This document shows, one piece after another, positions 43,475-53,458 of a stretch of DNA of 64,000 nt. Each line of letters opens with the position of its first letter. Position 1 is the first letter of the stretch. Under the pieces are notes generated by a model. The model was not told where the DNA came from, did not search any database, and saw only the letters and a program-made list of their open reading frames with translations. The DNA comes from DATFCK01 sp963728975 (GTDB lineage: Bacteria; Verrucomicrobiota; Verrucomicrobiia; Chthoniobacterales; UBA10450): the NCBI GenBank assembly GCA_963728975.1, contig CAVSMF010000001.1, forward strand, positions 1,488,001 to 1,552,000. Direction: 5' to 3'. The position numbers were made by a program, and so were the translations under genes.

Positions 43475-44803
43475 GTGAAAATTTCGCCGATGGAAACGAC
43501 AGCCCGGACGATTGTCGGGCGATTGCGCGAAAAAGGCCACGCCGCCTATTTCGCCGGCGGTTGCGTTCGGGACATCGTCCGGGGCAAGGTCCCAAAGGAT
43601 TTTGATATTGCTACCGACGCCAAGCCGGAACAAGTGCAGGCAATCTTTGCCAGGACGCATGCGGTCGGCGCCCACTTCGGTGTTATTCTCGTTATCGAGA
43701 GCGGATTTCAGTTTGAAGTAGCCACTTTCCGGTCCGACGGCGTCTATCTCGACGGAAGGCATCCGGTGGAGGTGCATTTTTCCTCCGCGGAGGAGGACGC
43801 CAAGCGACGCGATTTTACCATTAACGGAATGTTTTACGATCCCGCGGCGGAGAAAGTTATCGATTTTGTCGGCGGCCGCGGCGATATCGAGGCGAAGTTG
43901 GTCCGAGCCATTGGTGATCCAGCGCAAAGATTTGCCGAGGACCGCCTTCGGATGCTGCGGGCGGTACGGTTTGCCACCGTCCTTGATTATCAGATCGATC
44001 GGTCAACCTGGGATGCGCTCGCGGCCAACGTCCAATCGATTGGTGCGATCAGCGCGGAACGAATCCGCGATGAAATCGTTCGCATTTTTTTGTCTGGCAG
44101 CCGGGTTCGGGGCTGGGAGCTGTTGGATCAGAGCGGATTGCTGCGGGCGATTCTGCCGGAAATCCAGGCGATGAAAGGTTGCCTGCAACCGGAGCAGTTT
44201 CATCCGGAGGGGGACGTTTTCGAACATACCCGGTTGATGTTGGAGTTGTTGCCGGAAAACGTCTCGGTTCCGCTCGTTTTTGCGGTTTTGTTTCACGATG
44301 TCGCCAAACCGGTCACAGCCACGGTGGATGAGACGGGCCGGATTCGTTTCAACGCCCATGACCGGATCGGAGCGGAAATGACGGAGAGAATCATGGAACG
44401 GCTTCGTTTTTCCCGGGCCGAAATCGACGCCACTGTGGAAATGGTGCGCCAACACATGGTGTTCAAGGATGTTCCCAACATGCGGGTCGCAAAACTGAAA
44501 CGGTTCATGGCCCGGCCGACTTTCGGTGAGGAGCTCGAGTTGCATCGGGTCGATTGCGCGAGCAGTCATCGCATGATGGAAAACTACGATTTCCTGGTTC
44601 GGAAGAAGGAGGAGTTCGCCAACGAGCCGATCATTCCGCCGCCGCTTGTCCGGGGCGGCGATCTGGTCGCTCTCGGATTAACTCCCGGCCCGAAGTTCGG
44701 GGAAATCCTGGAAGCGGTCGAGACCCGGCAGCTCGAAGGAATCTTTCGCACCCGCGAAGAAGCGCTGGCCTGGGTGAAACAGGAATATATCGGAAAATCC
44801 TAA
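43475..44803 (+). CDS. cca: CCA tRNA nucleotidyltransferase
   Basis: Adds or repairs the 3' CCA of tRNAs. It has 442 residues from a GTG at 43475; an ATG five codons later (43490) is also possible. The class II nucleotidyltransferase head shows YFAGGCVRDIVRG, KDFDIATDAKPE and TFRSDGVYLDGR, then RRDFTINGMFYDP, ALDYQIDR-type RNA-binding, and an HD domain (EHTRLMLELL, FAVLFHDVAKP, HDRIGAEMTERIM). The ribosome binding site overlaps the repeat element (AGGAC before the GTG), so the element may affect its translation. Confidence 0.93.
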   Translation: MKISPMETTARTIVGRLREKGHAAYFAGGCVRDIVRGKVPKDFDIATDAKPEQVQAIFARTHAVGAHFGVILVIESGFQFEVATFRSDGVYLDGRHPVEVHFSSAEEDAKRRDFTINGMFYDPAAEKVIDFVGGRGDIEAKLVRAIGDPAQRFAEDRLRMLRAVRFATVLDYQIDRSTWDALAANVQSIGAISAERIRDEIVRIFLSGSRVRGWELLDQSGLLRAILPEIQAMKGCLQPEQFHPEGDVFEHTRLMLELLPENVSVPLVFAVLFHDVAKPVTATVDETGRIRFNAHDRIGAEMTERIMERLRFSRAEIDATVEMVRQHMVFKDVPNMRVAKLKRFMARPTFGEELELHRVDCASSHRMMENYDFLVRKKEEFANEPIIPPPLVRGGDLVALGLTPGPKFGEILEAVETRQLEGIFRTREEALAWVKQEYIGKS

Positions 44804-44862
44804 CAGGAAGAGTTAGAAACAATCGCTTCTCTCTGCATCTCGCGTCCGATCGAACGATGTAA

Positions 44863-45057
44863 GTGTTTAGCGCCAGACATCCTATCTGTGGGGTGGCGCT
44901 ATGTTGAGCCAGGACGCCGAAACTCTCGCGGCCTGAGGCCCCTCCCACATTTCCTTAGCACGCGCGAGGTGGTTTCAGAGTGGGAGGGGCCTTTGGCCGC
45001 GAGAGTTCTTCCGCTTTGCCCACGATGCGATTGATCCCGCGCCTTGCCGCTAAACAC
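44863..45057. repeat. nested inverted repeat, possible decayed mobile element
   Basis: An outer pair GTGTTTAGCG (44863-44872) and CGCTAAACAC (45048-45057) encloses an inner pair of 28-base arms (44921-44948 and 44980-45007) that match at 26 of 28 positions. The 400-base gap between cca and glgA holds no gene and consists largely of this element. Confidence 0.7.
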
Positions 45058-45205
45058 GTACCGAACGATCCGCGTGTTAGGCTTGGATTTCGGGGTCAAA
45101 CTTCGCTTCTTCGATAGTCTTTTTCCCGGTTTCCTTCTTTCTCGGTTGCCGGCTTTCTAATTAGATTAGACATGGGACGTTCAATCTCGGACGTTCCTTT
45201 TTCGT

Positions 45206-46657
45206 ATGCGGATTTTAATGGTTAGCGCCGAAGGCCCGCCGTTGCAGCGAACCGGCGCTCTGGTCGATGTCATGAACGCCCTGCCCCGCGAGCTGCGGGA
45301 ACGAGGCCATGAAATCAGCATTGCCCTGCCGTTCTACCGCGAGATTCGCGAAAACCCCGCCTTTCAGGAGGAGGATACCGGGATCACAATCGATATCCAG
45401 GTCGGAGAGAAAAGTTATGTCGCGGAATTTTTGGAAGGACGCACCGCCGGCGGTGTCCAGATTTTTCTTATCCGGTGCGACGAATTTTTCGATCGGCCCG
45501 GTATCTACGGCGAGCAGGGTGAGGCATACGAAGACAACGCAGCGCGGTTCATTTTCTTTTCCAAAGCGGTTGTTGAGTTGGCCCGCCGATTAACCCCGGC
45601 GGTTCAGGTTTTGCATGTTCACGATTGGGCGGCATCTCTCGTCCCGGTCCTGGTTCACGCCTATCGGCTCCCTTTTTCCACCGTCCTGACCATTCATCAC
45701 CTGGCCGAGCAAGGCAGCTTTTGGGGCCTCGATTTCAAGCTCAGCAATTTGCACGAGCGTTTCTTTACCCTGCGGGGCGTCGAATTTTTCGGGAGAATGA
45801 ATTTTCTCAAAGGCGGAATTCTCTACGCCGACCGGATCACGACGGTAAGTGAGCACTACAAACGCGAGATCCTCACGCCCGAAGGCGGATGCGGTTTGGA
45901 CGCGGTCTTGCGGGAAAATGCTCACAAACTGAGCGCGATTTTGCACGGCGCCGACTATGAACGCTGGAATCCGGCGACTGATATGTTGTTGCCGGCGTGT
46001 TACGATGCCGCGAATTTGGCCGGTAAACAACTTTGCCGGGATGCGTTGCTGAGCGGGTTAGGGCTCGATTTGATGCCGCGAGGACCGGTTTTCGGAATGG
46101 TCACCCGAGTGGTTCAGGAGAAAGGTTTCGATATCCTTGTGCCGCTGCTGGATCGTTTGCTGAGCGATGATGTGCGGCTCATTATCCTGGGCCAGGGAGA
46201 GCCCGGCTATGAAACGGCTCTGGCCGTGGCGGCCCGGAAGTTTCCGACCAAATTCCTCTATCGCAGAAATTACGACGAGCGGTCTGCCCACGTCATCGAA
46301 GCGGGCATGGATATCAGTCTGATCCCGTCGCGCTTTGAACCTTCGGGATTGAGCGCGATGTATAACTTGAAATATGGCGCGTTACCGGTGGCGCGCGTTA
46401 CCGGCGGCATTCAAGAAATCCTTCTCGATTACGATCCGAGCACGGATCAGGGATACAGCTTCTTGTGTTTTGATTACTCAACCGAAGCATTTTGGGACGC
46501 GATTAAACGGGCGCGCGAGATATTCCGCGACCCGATCTTATGGAGGACGCTGATGGAACGGGCCATGTCGCGAACCTTTTCCTGGGATAAATCGGCCCGG
46601 CGCTACGAACAACTCTACGCGGAACTGGTCGGTCCGGTGGGCCGGGCCGCGGCTTAA
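45206..46657 (+). CDS. glgA: glycogen synthase (starch synthase family), GT5
   Basis: Extends alpha-1,4-glucan from ADP-glucose. It has 483 residues. GT-B features: N-terminal MRILMVSAEGPPLQRTGAL, DNAARFIFFSKAV, HVHDWAASLVPVLV, TTVSEHYKREI, LHGADYERWNP, MVTRVVQEKGFDILVPLL, SRFEPSGLSAMYNLKYGALPVARVTGGIQE. The usual N-terminal KTGGLGDV ADP-glucose loop reads RTGALVDV here, a real departure at a key Lys and Gly. No glgC or glgB is next to it. Start ATG at 45206. Confidence 0.87.
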   Translation: MRILMVSAEGPPLQRTGALVDVMNALPRELRERGHEISIALPFYREIRENPAFQEEDTGITIDIQVGEKSYVAEFLEGRTAGGVQIFLIRCDEFFDRPGIYGEQGEAYEDNAARFIFFSKAVVELARRLTPAVQVLHVHDWAASLVPVLVHAYRLPFSTVLTIHHLAEQGSFWGLDFKLSNLHERFFTLRGVEFFGRMNFLKGGILYADRITTVSEHYKREILTPEGGCGLDAVLRENAHKLSAILHGADYERWNPATDMLLPACYDAANLAGKQLCRDALLSGLGLDLMPRGPVFGMVTRVVQEKGFDILVPLLDRLLSDDVRLIILGQGEPGYETALAVAARKFPTKFLYRRNYDERSAHVIEAGMDISLIPSRFEPSGLSAMYNLKYGALPVARVTGGIQEILLDYDPSTDQGYSFLCFDYSTEAFWDAIKRAREIFRDPILWRTLMERAMSRTFSWDKSARRYEQLYAELVGPVGRAAA

Positions 46658-46875
46658 TTGCCGTCCCGGCAGCTCGACAAGGTTGGAACCCGTGCGTTTC
46701 CGCGCCCGCTGCCGCTCGCTCGGCGAATAAATCGACCTTGGCGCCGCCAAACTCTTCATTAAATGCCGTCCAGTTATCCCAAGGAATGCGATTTCAGACT
46801 GCACCGCTTGGAGACTGACAATTCTTGCAATGATTGACCCTTTGGTATCTGCTCGACGATTCCTCAGTTGCAACT

Positions 46876-48102
46876 ATGGGACTGTCACCGTCGATCCTAA
46901 AACCGATTTTAGCCGGATTGACCGTCACCGCCGTGCAGATCGCCCTGGCGGTCCTGGTCCTGGCTCCGGACGGATCGTTTTCCGAACGCTATGCCACGCT
47001 TGTCCAGCACGATAGCTATTGGTTCATGAACATTATCAACCGTGGCTATCAGACGATCGTTCCACCGATCGATCATAAAGTCATGGAAGTATCCAACGTC
47101 GCGTTCTTCCCCGGTTATCCGCTGTTGGCCGGGGCGTTTCGTTACGGGTTCGGTATCGCCACCTCGGACGCCCTCCTCATCGCCGCTCAAGCAGCGACCT
47201 TCGGATTCTGGACCTATTTTTTCCTCTTCTGCCAACGCTGGCATCTCTCCCCTGGTTTTCAAATTGCCGGGGCGTTGACTGTTTTGGCCCATCCCGCCGC
47301 TTTTTTCCTCATTGCCGGGTATTCCGAGTCCCTTTTTCTAATGAGCCTGTTAGGGTTCCTCTACTGGAGCAGCTTGCCGGGTCGGACGGCGACGCTGTGG
47401 GCCGGCCTTCACGGTATGGTCATGTCCGCTACCCGGATTGTCGGCATTCCCTGCGCGCTCGCTTCGCTTGTCTATTCGATTTTCAAGAAAGGGGTGGGAC
47501 CTCTGGGACGGCCACTGGCGTGGTTTAGATATCATGGCTCTGCCATGGCATTGACGCTGATCTCGATGTCGGGAGCGGCGCTGTTCTTATTTTACTGTCA
47601 GGCGCGGTGGGGACGCTGGGACATGTATCTGCTTACTCAATCGGCGGGGTGGGGCATCGTTCCCGATTACCTGGCCGTTTTTAAACCGTCGAGCTATCAC
47701 TGGCTGGTTCCGAGTTTGGACAATCCGACCGAAGCAAGCCAGATGGCGATGACATTGGGCGGCCTGGTTTTTGTCCTGATCGCTCTGGCTGAAGTTGTAT
47801 CGGCGTTCCGGCGGGAAACCCGGTGGGTTGAGCGGATGGGGATTTATTTCTCTGCCGCAGTCATTTACTACATCTCGGTCAGCGGGGTCGCCTGCGTCGG
47901 GATGGAGAGTATGTTGCGCTATCAATTTTGCGCCCACGCCCTGATCGTCCTGGCCCTGCTGCATTTTCTAAATAAATTTTCGTTTGCGCCGGTCGCCGTT
48001 AGGGCTATCGGTGTCGCGATAGTGGCGCTGGGCAGCGCTGCCGGCTTTGCTGTCGAAGGATGGTATCTCTGGAATTTCACCAGGGGAAATTGGATTGCGT
48101 AG
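46876..48102 (+). CDS. mannosyltransferase-like (PIG-V type) integral membrane protein
   Basis: About 408 residues from the ATG at 46876; the frame begins at a TTG at 46834. It has eight or more hydrophobic segments. An N-terminal loop carries HDSYWFMNIINRGY and FFPGYPLLAG, the pattern of PIG-V/GPI-type dolichol- or polyprenol-phosphate mannosyltransferases. Further segments (HPAAFFLIAGYSESLFLMSLLGFLYW) fit this family. It ends three bases before the flavoprotein gene, so they form an operon. Acceptor and donor are unknown. Confidence 0.75.
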   Translation: MGLSPSILKPILAGLTVTAVQIALAVLVLAPDGSFSERYATLVQHDSYWFMNIINRGYQTIVPPIDHKVMEVSNVAFFPGYPLLAGAFRYGFGIATSDALLIAAQAATFGFWTYFFLFCQRWHLSPGFQIAGALTVLAHPAAFFLIAGYSESLFLMSLLGFLYWSSLPGRTATLWAGLHGMVMSATRIVGIPCALASLVYSIFKKGVGPLGRPLAWFRYHGSAMALTLISMSGAALFLFYCQARWGRWDMYLLTQSAGWGIVPDYLAVFKPSSYHWLVPSLDNPTEASQMAMTLGGLVFVLIALAEVVSAFRRETRWVERMGIYFSAAVIYYISVSGVACVGMESMLRYQFCAHALIVLALLHFLNKFSFAPVAVRAIGVAIVALGSAAGFAVEGWYLWNFTRGNWIA

Positions 48103-48105
48103 ATA

Positions 48106-49635
48106 ATGACCAAATCAACCGTTGCCATTATTGGCGCCGGCCCAGCCGGGCTGACTGCCGCTTATCTGCTCTCCAAAAACGACGTCGGCGTAGTCGTGCT
48201 GGAAGCGGATCCGGTTTATGTCGGCGGAATCTCGCGAACAGCCACCTACAAGGGTTTCCATTTTGACATTGGCGGGCATCGTTTCTTCTCCAAATCCAAG
48301 GCGGTTGAAGATTTCTGGACCGAGATTTTGCCGGACGACATGCTGGAACGTCCGCGCTGCTCGCGGATTTTTTACAATGGCAAATTCTTTGCCTATCCCC
48401 TGAAACCGTTCGAAGCACTGCTCAAGCTGGGAGTATTTCGTTCGACCCTCTGCATTCTCTCCTGGATCAAGGCCCGCCTGTTTCCGGTGCGCCACCCGCG
48501 CAATTTCGAGGAATGGGTCAGCAACCAATTCGGCAGACGGCTCTTCAACACTTTTTTCAAGAGCTACACCGAAAAGGTTTGGGGAATGAGTTGCCGGGAG
48601 ATTTCAGCCGATTGGGCAGCCCAGCGAATCAAGGGGCTCTCACTCGGTAGCGCGATCCGGAACGCCGTTTTTCCGCAGGGCCGGGGCCGCGACCGGAGCA
48701 GGGTGATCAAGACGCTGATCAACTCATTTCGTTATCCCCGGAGAGGTCCGGGGATGATGTGGGAAGCGTGCGCCGAAAAGACCAGAGCGCTGGGAGGCAA
48801 GGTCTTGATGGGCTGCAAAGTCACCGGGTGCGCTTACGATGAAGCAACGGCTGCTTGGAATATGCAATTCAAGGACCAGCAGGGAAATTCCCGCTGCTTG
48901 CAGGCCGAGCATGTGATCTCTTCCGCCCCGATGCGCGAACTGGTCCGCGGTCTGGTACCGCCTGTTTCGGAACGGAGCCTGCGCGCCGCGGAAAGCCTCA
49001 AGTATCGCGATTTTCTGACCGTAATGCTCATTCTGAAGGATCGGCAAATGTTTGAAGATAACTGGATCTATATCCACGATCCGAGGGTCAAGGTCGGCCG
49101 GATCCAAAACTTCCGATCCTGGTCGCCGGAAATGGTGCCCGACCCGGATAAAGCATGCTACGGGCTGGAATACTTTTGTTTTGAACATGATGGGCTTTGG
49201 GATGCGAAGGATTCCGATCTCATTGAGCTGGCCGAACACGAGCTGATTGCAATTGGGCTGGCCCACCAAGGGGATTTGATCGATGGCTGCGTCGTCCGGC
49301 AGAAAAAAGCTTATCCGGTTTACGACGATGATTATGCGCGGCACGTTGCCACCATTCGTCGGGAGTTGGAGGAACGGTACCCCAATCTTCATCTCGTCGG
49401 CCGCAACGGAATGCATAAATACAACAACCAGGATCATGCCATGATGACCGCCATGCTTTGCACGGAAAACATTCTTGCTGACACGAAACTGTACGATCTT
49501 TGGCAGGTGAATGGCGACGCGGAGTATCACGAAGCGGGCGCTTCGGTTCCGGAAGCGCAATCTCACGGGACTGCGATCCGGCTCGTTCCAATGCGCGTCG
49601 ATCCGGCTCCGTCTGCCACGCTTGCTTCTGAATAG
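48106..49635 (+). CDS. FAD-dependent amine-oxidase-type protein, UDP-galactopyranose-mutase-like
   Basis: The product has 509 residues. The N-terminal Rossmann fold for FAD reads VAIIGAGPAGLTAAYLLSK, then LEADPVYVGGISRTATYKGFHFDIGGHRFFSKSKAVEDFW, the pattern of UDP-galactopyranose mutase and its relatives. HLVGRNGMHKYNNQDHAMM near the C-terminus fits the FAD-binding return motif. In this family members either mutate UDP-galactose or oxidise sugar nucleotides or carotenoids; substrate not decided. It follows the mannosyltransferase-like gene by three bases, suggesting a glycan or lipid-glycan pathway. Confidence 0.8.
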   Translation: MTKSTVAIIGAGPAGLTAAYLLSKNDVGVVVLEADPVYVGGISRTATYKGFHFDIGGHRFFSKSKAVEDFWTEILPDDMLERPRCSRIFYNGKFFAYPLKPFEALLKLGVFRSTLCILSWIKARLFPVRHPRNFEEWVSNQFGRRLFNTFFKSYTEKVWGMSCREISADWAAQRIKGLSLGSAIRNAVFPQGRGRDRSRVIKTLINSFRYPRRGPGMMWEACAEKTRALGGKVLMGCKVTGCAYDEATAAWNMQFKDQQGNSRCLQAEHVISSAPMRELVRGLVPPVSERSLRAAESLKYRDFLTVMLILKDRQMFEDNWIYIHDPRVKVGRIQNFRSWSPEMVPDPDKACYGLEYFCFEHDGLWDAKDSDLIELAEHELIAIGLAHQGDLIDGCVVRQKKAYPVYDDDYARHVATIRRELEERYPNLHLVGRNGMHKYNNQDHAMMTAMLCTENILADTKLYDLWQVNGDAEYHEAGASVPEAQSHGTAIRLVPMRVDPAPSATLASE

Positions 49636-49727
49636 AGGATCTGCCTCGGCCAGCGCAGTTCGGTTTATTATGTGCAGGTCAGGCTCAGCAACGTAATATT
49701 TCAGCGGATTGCCCGTCTCAAGACGGG

Positions 49728-50402
49728 GTGTCCATCCGGATGGAAGCGCGTTTTCCAAACCGAGCGGAAGCCGGCCGACTCCTGGCTTTGAAGCTGGCGG
49801 CCTATGCCGGCCGCGAGGACGTCATTGTGCTGGCTCTGCCCCGGGGCGGAGTTCCCGTCGGTTACGAGGTAGCCCGGGCCCTTCGTCTTCCCCTTGATGT
49901 CTTTATCGTGCGCAAGCTCGGCGTCCCCGGCTTTGAAGAACTTGCTTTGGGCGCAATCGCTTCGGGCGGCGTTCGCGTCCTGAACGAGGACGTCCTGCGC
50001 GCGCTGCCAAACCCGGACCAGCTGGTCGATTCCGTGACCCGGAGGGAAATGGCGGAAGTGCAGCGCCGCGAGCAAAGTTACCGGGACGACCGTCCCCCTT
50101 TGGAACTAAGGGGGCGCGTGGCGATTCTGGTCGATGACGGTCTCGCAACCGGGGCGACCATGCGCGCTGCCGTGGCTGCGTTGCGCCAACGCGGAGTCGC
50201 CCGGATCGTTGTGGCCGTTCCGGTCGGCGCAGCCGAGACCTGCCGTGAGTTCGAAAGCGAAGTCGATGAAGCTGTGTGCGCCATCAGCCCCGAACATTTT
50301 CAAGCCGTCGGACAATATTATGATGATTTCTCGCAAACGACCGACGAGGAAGTGCGCGAACTGCTCGCCCGGGCCGTCCGGGAAGGCAACTCGCCGGAGT
50401 AA
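49728..50402 (+). CDS. phosphoribosyltransferase-family protein
   Basis: The product has 224 residues from a GTG at 49728; the ATG at 49740 is an alternative start. Type I PRTase core: VIVLALPRGGVPVGYEVARAL, FIVRKLGVPGFEELALGAIA, then the PRPP loop VAILVDDGLATGATMRAA and IVVAVPVGAAETC. Members of this COG1926-type group are often annotated as predicted phosphoribosyltransferases of unknown substrate. It lies between the flavoprotein gene and the convergent gcvP gene, with no clear operon partner. Confidence 0.88.
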   Translation: MSIRMEARFPNRAEAGRLLALKLAAYAGREDVIVLALPRGGVPVGYEVARALRLPLDVFIVRKLGVPGFEELALGAIASGGVRVLNEDVLRALPNPDQLVDSVTRREMAEVQRREQSYRDDRPPLELRGRVAILVDDGLATGATMRAAVAALRQRGVARIVVAVPVGAAETCREFESEVDEAVCAISPEHFQAVGQYYDDFSQTTDEEVRELLARAVREGNSPE

Positions 50403-50442
50403 TGACTCAATCAGCAGTCTGACTATCGGCCGAGAAATCAAA

Positions 50443-53346
50443 CTATTCGGAATCTTCCAGCGGCGGACAGGAGCAGAATAAATTGCGGTCGCCGTAAACA
50501 TTGTCGATTCGTCCAACCGCCGGCCAGAATTTGAATTCCCGCGTCCACGGCGCCGGGAAAGCCGCTTGTTCGCGTGAATAAGGGCGGTCCCACTTATCCG
50601 AAGCGAGTTGCCAGGCGGTATGCGGTGCATTTGTTAACACGTTGTTTCCGGGATCTGTTTGGCCATCCGCTACTGCGCGAATCTCCCCATGAATGGAAAT
50701 CATGGCGTCGCAGAATCGGTCGAGCTCGTCTTTTGCTTCGCTTTCCGTGGGTTCGATCATCATGGTTCCTGCAACCGGCCACGAAACCGTCGGGGCGTGG
50801 AAGCCATAGTCCATCAGACGCTTGGCTACATCTTCCACTTCGATTCCGGCGCTTTTCCATTGGCGAAAATCGATGATGCACTCGTGGGCGACCAAGCCGC
50901 GTTTGCCCTTGAACAAGACCGGAAAATAGGGATCGAGACGTTTGGCGATGTAATTCGCGTTCAAGATTGCAACTTTGGTTGCTTCAGTGAGTCCCGCGGC
51001 CCCCATCATCCTGATGTACATCCATGAGATGGTGAGAATGCTTGCGCTGCCATAAGGCGCTTGCGCAATCTGGAAATGCCGCGCCTTATCAAGGCGCTTC
51101 TCCTTTTTAGGCCCGGTGGCCGCGGGAGAAACCTGGGCGATCTGTTTCGACGGTAAAAACGGGGCCAGATGCCGGGCCACCCCAATCGGACCAACTCCCG
51201 GACCGCCGCCTCCATGGGGGATGCAAAATGTTTTGTGAAGATTCAAGTGGCAGACGTCTGCACCGTAATCCCCCGGGCGGCAAAGTCCGACCTGCGCGTT
51301 CATGTTGGCGCCATCCATATAAACCTGGCCGCCGTGAGAATGGATGATGTCGCAGATTTCGCGGATGGATGTTTCAAAGACGCCGTGCGTGCTAGGATAG
51401 GTGACCATTAACGCCGCCAGATCCCGCGCGTGCGCATCCGCCTTGGCGCGCAAGTCCGCCAGGTCGATGTCTCCGTCCTTCAAACAGGCGACCGGCAGCA
51501 CCCGGAACCCGGCCATAACCGCGCTGGCGGGATTGGTGCCGTGGGCTGAGGTTGGAATGAGACAGATATTGCGATCGGCTTCACCGCGGGAAGCGTGATA
51601 TTCGCGAATGGCAAGCAGACCTGCATACTCACCCTGGGAACCGGCGTTGGGTTGTAATGAAACCGCCGTGAAGCCGGTGATCTCAGCCAGCCAGCGTTCG
51701 AGTTGATCAGCCATTTCGCGGTAACCTTCAGTCTGCTCGTCCGGCGCGAAAGGATGCAGCCGGGCGAATTCGGGCCAGGACATGGGAAACATCTCCGAGG
51801 TCGCGTTCAATTTCATCGTGCAGGAACCGAGTGGAATCATCGAATGACATAGCGACAGGTCCCGGGACTCAAGCCGGCGCATGTAACGCAACATCTTGGT
51901 TTCGGTGTGGTGGGTATTAAATACCGGGTGAGCCAGGAACGGCGAACTGCGAATCGCGAATTGGGGAATGCGCACCGGCGGCTCGCCTAACCGATCATCC
52001 GCCAAATCCCGCACCAGGGTGCCTCGGAAGATCGACAACAACAGCTCGATATCGCGGACGGTGGTGGTCTCATCGAGAGCGATGCCGACCGCGTCCGGAC
52101 CGAGCTCCCGCAGATTGCACCCGGCTTTTCGGGCGTGATCGACGATCGCGCTGCTGGATGCGACCTCCACCCGGATGGTATCGAAAAAGTTTTCATGGCC
52201 GATGTTCAGTCCGAGCATTCGGAGGCGGTCTGCCAGTTCGCTCGTTAGGCGATGAATGCGTTCGGCAATGGCCCGCAGCCCGTCCGGACCGTGATAGACG
52301 GCGTACATCGAAGCAATCACCGCCAAAAGAACCTGGGCCGTGCAAATGTTGCTTGTCGCCTTGTCCCGGCGAATGTGCTGCTCGCGTGTTTGCAAGGCAA
52401 GCCGGTAAGCGGTTCGGCCATCGGCATCGTGAGAAACCCCGACCAGCCGGCCCGGCATATGGCGCTTGTACTGGTCGCGGGTGGCGAAATAGGCCGCATG
52501 CGGGCCCCCAAATCCGGGCGGCACGCCGAAACGCTGGGTGCTGCCCACAGCGACATCGGCCCCAAATTCACCGGGCGGCTTTAGCAAAGTTAACGCCAGA
52601 ATGTCGGCTGCCACCACCGCCAGCGCGCCGGCCTCGTGCCCTCGCTTGATAAAGTCGCCGTAATCGTAAATGGCCCCGTCGGTCGCCGGATATTGGACCA
52701 GGACGCCGAACGTCGAATCAAAATCAAATTGCCTGAAATCGCCGATCTCAATCTCAATTCCAAGCGGTTCCGCCCGTGTCCGGACTACTTCAATTGTTTG
52801 GGGGTGACAGTTGTCCGCGATGAAGAATTTGTTTCGTTCCTTCCCGGCGCCTGCCGCCGCGGCACGACAAAGCGCCATCGCTTCGGCGGCGGCGGTTGCT
52901 TCATCCAGGAGCGAGGCATTGGCAATGTCAAGCCGGGTGAGCTCGGTCACCAGGGTTTGAAAATTCAGGAGCGCTTCCAGACGGCCCTGGGCCAGCTCCG
53001 CTTGATAGGGAGTGTAGGCGGTGTACCAGCCCGGATTCTCCAGAATATTTCGTTGAATGACCGCCGGAGTGATGCAGTCGTGATAGCCGGCACCAATAAA
53101 CGAGCGGGCGATTTTGTTTTTTTGGGCGAGTCCGTGCAATTCGGCCAACGCGTCCGTCTCGGATTGGGCCTCGGGTAAATCCAGGGCCCGGGCTAACCGG
53201 ATATTTTTCGGAACGATGGCATCGATCAAGGCATCGAGGGTCTGAAAACCAAGTTGGCCGAGCATATCCGCGACTTCTTCATCGCTCGGCCCGATATGGC
53301 GCAGGGCGAAAGAATCGGGAGCAATGCTTCGTATGCGTCGTTCCAT
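50443..53346 (-). CDS. gcvP: glycine dehydrogenase (decarboxylating), P protein
   Basis: The P protein of the glycine cleavage system decarboxylates glycine with PLP and loads the H protein. It has 967 residues, the single-chain form. Signatures: FIGAGYHDCITPAVIQRNIL and NPGWYTAYTPYQAEL (N-terminal half), SLCHSMIPLGSCTMKLNA, QPNAGSQGEYAGLL, TNPASAVMAGF, and the PLP lysine region HLNLHKTFCIPHGGGGPG. Other cleavage-system genes are not in this window. The ilvA gene starts the pair upstream. Confidence 0.96.
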   Translation of the reverse strand: MERRIRSIAPDSFALRHIGPSDEEVADMLGQLGFQTLDALIDAIVPKNIRLARALDLPEAQSETDALAELHGLAQKNKIARSFIGAGYHDCITPAVIQRNILENPGWYTAYTPYQAELAQGRLEALLNFQTLVTELTRLDIANASLLDEATAAAEAMALCRAAAAGAGKERNKFFIADNCHPQTIEVVRTRAEPLGIEIEIGDFRQFDFDSTFGVLVQYPATDGAIYDYGDFIKRGHEAGALAVVAADILALTLLKPPGEFGADVAVGSTQRFGVPPGFGGPHAAYFATRDQYKRHMPGRLVGVSHDADGRTAYRLALQTREQHIRRDKATSNICTAQVLLAVIASMYAVYHGPDGLRAIAERIHRLTSELADRLRMLGLNIGHENFFDTIRVEVASSSAIVDHARKAGCNLRELGPDAVGIALDETTTVRDIELLLSIFRGTLVRDLADDRLGEPPVRIPQFAIRSSPFLAHPVFNTHHTETKMLRYMRRLESRDLSLCHSMIPLGSCTMKLNATSEMFPMSWPEFARLHPFAPDEQTEGYREMADQLERWLAEITGFTAVSLQPNAGSQGEYAGLLAIREYHASRGEADRNICLIPTSAHGTNPASAVMAGFRVLPVACLKDGDIDLADLRAKADAHARDLAALMVTYPSTHGVFETSIREICDIIHSHGGQVYMDGANMNAQVGLCRPGDYGADVCHLNLHKTFCIPHGGGGPGVGPIGVARHLAPFLPSKQIAQVSPAATGPKKEKRLDKARHFQIAQAPYGSASILTISWMYIRMMGAAGLTEATKVAILNANYIAKRLDPYFPVLFKGKRGLVAHECIIDFRQWKSAGIEVEDVAKRLMDYGFHAPTVSWPVAGTMMIEPTESEAKDELDRFCDAMISIHGEIRAVADGQTDPGNNVLTNAPHTAWQLASDKWDRPYSREQAAFPAPWTREFKFWPAVGRIDNVYGDRNLFCSCPPLEDSE

Positions 53347-53458
53347 TTTGAGAGCCTACGGAAGGCGAATTTCAGCGCAAGGCTGCGCAGGGCAGGGGAA
53401 GGCGCCTGATTTCGTACGGACCCGGCGGCTGCCGGACGGCGTTCCGACCGGCGTCGTC

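Noticed and set aside
48724..49758. Leftward frame of 344 codons opposite the UGM-like gene
   Set aside because: Shadow of the flavoprotein gene; no recognisable fold.
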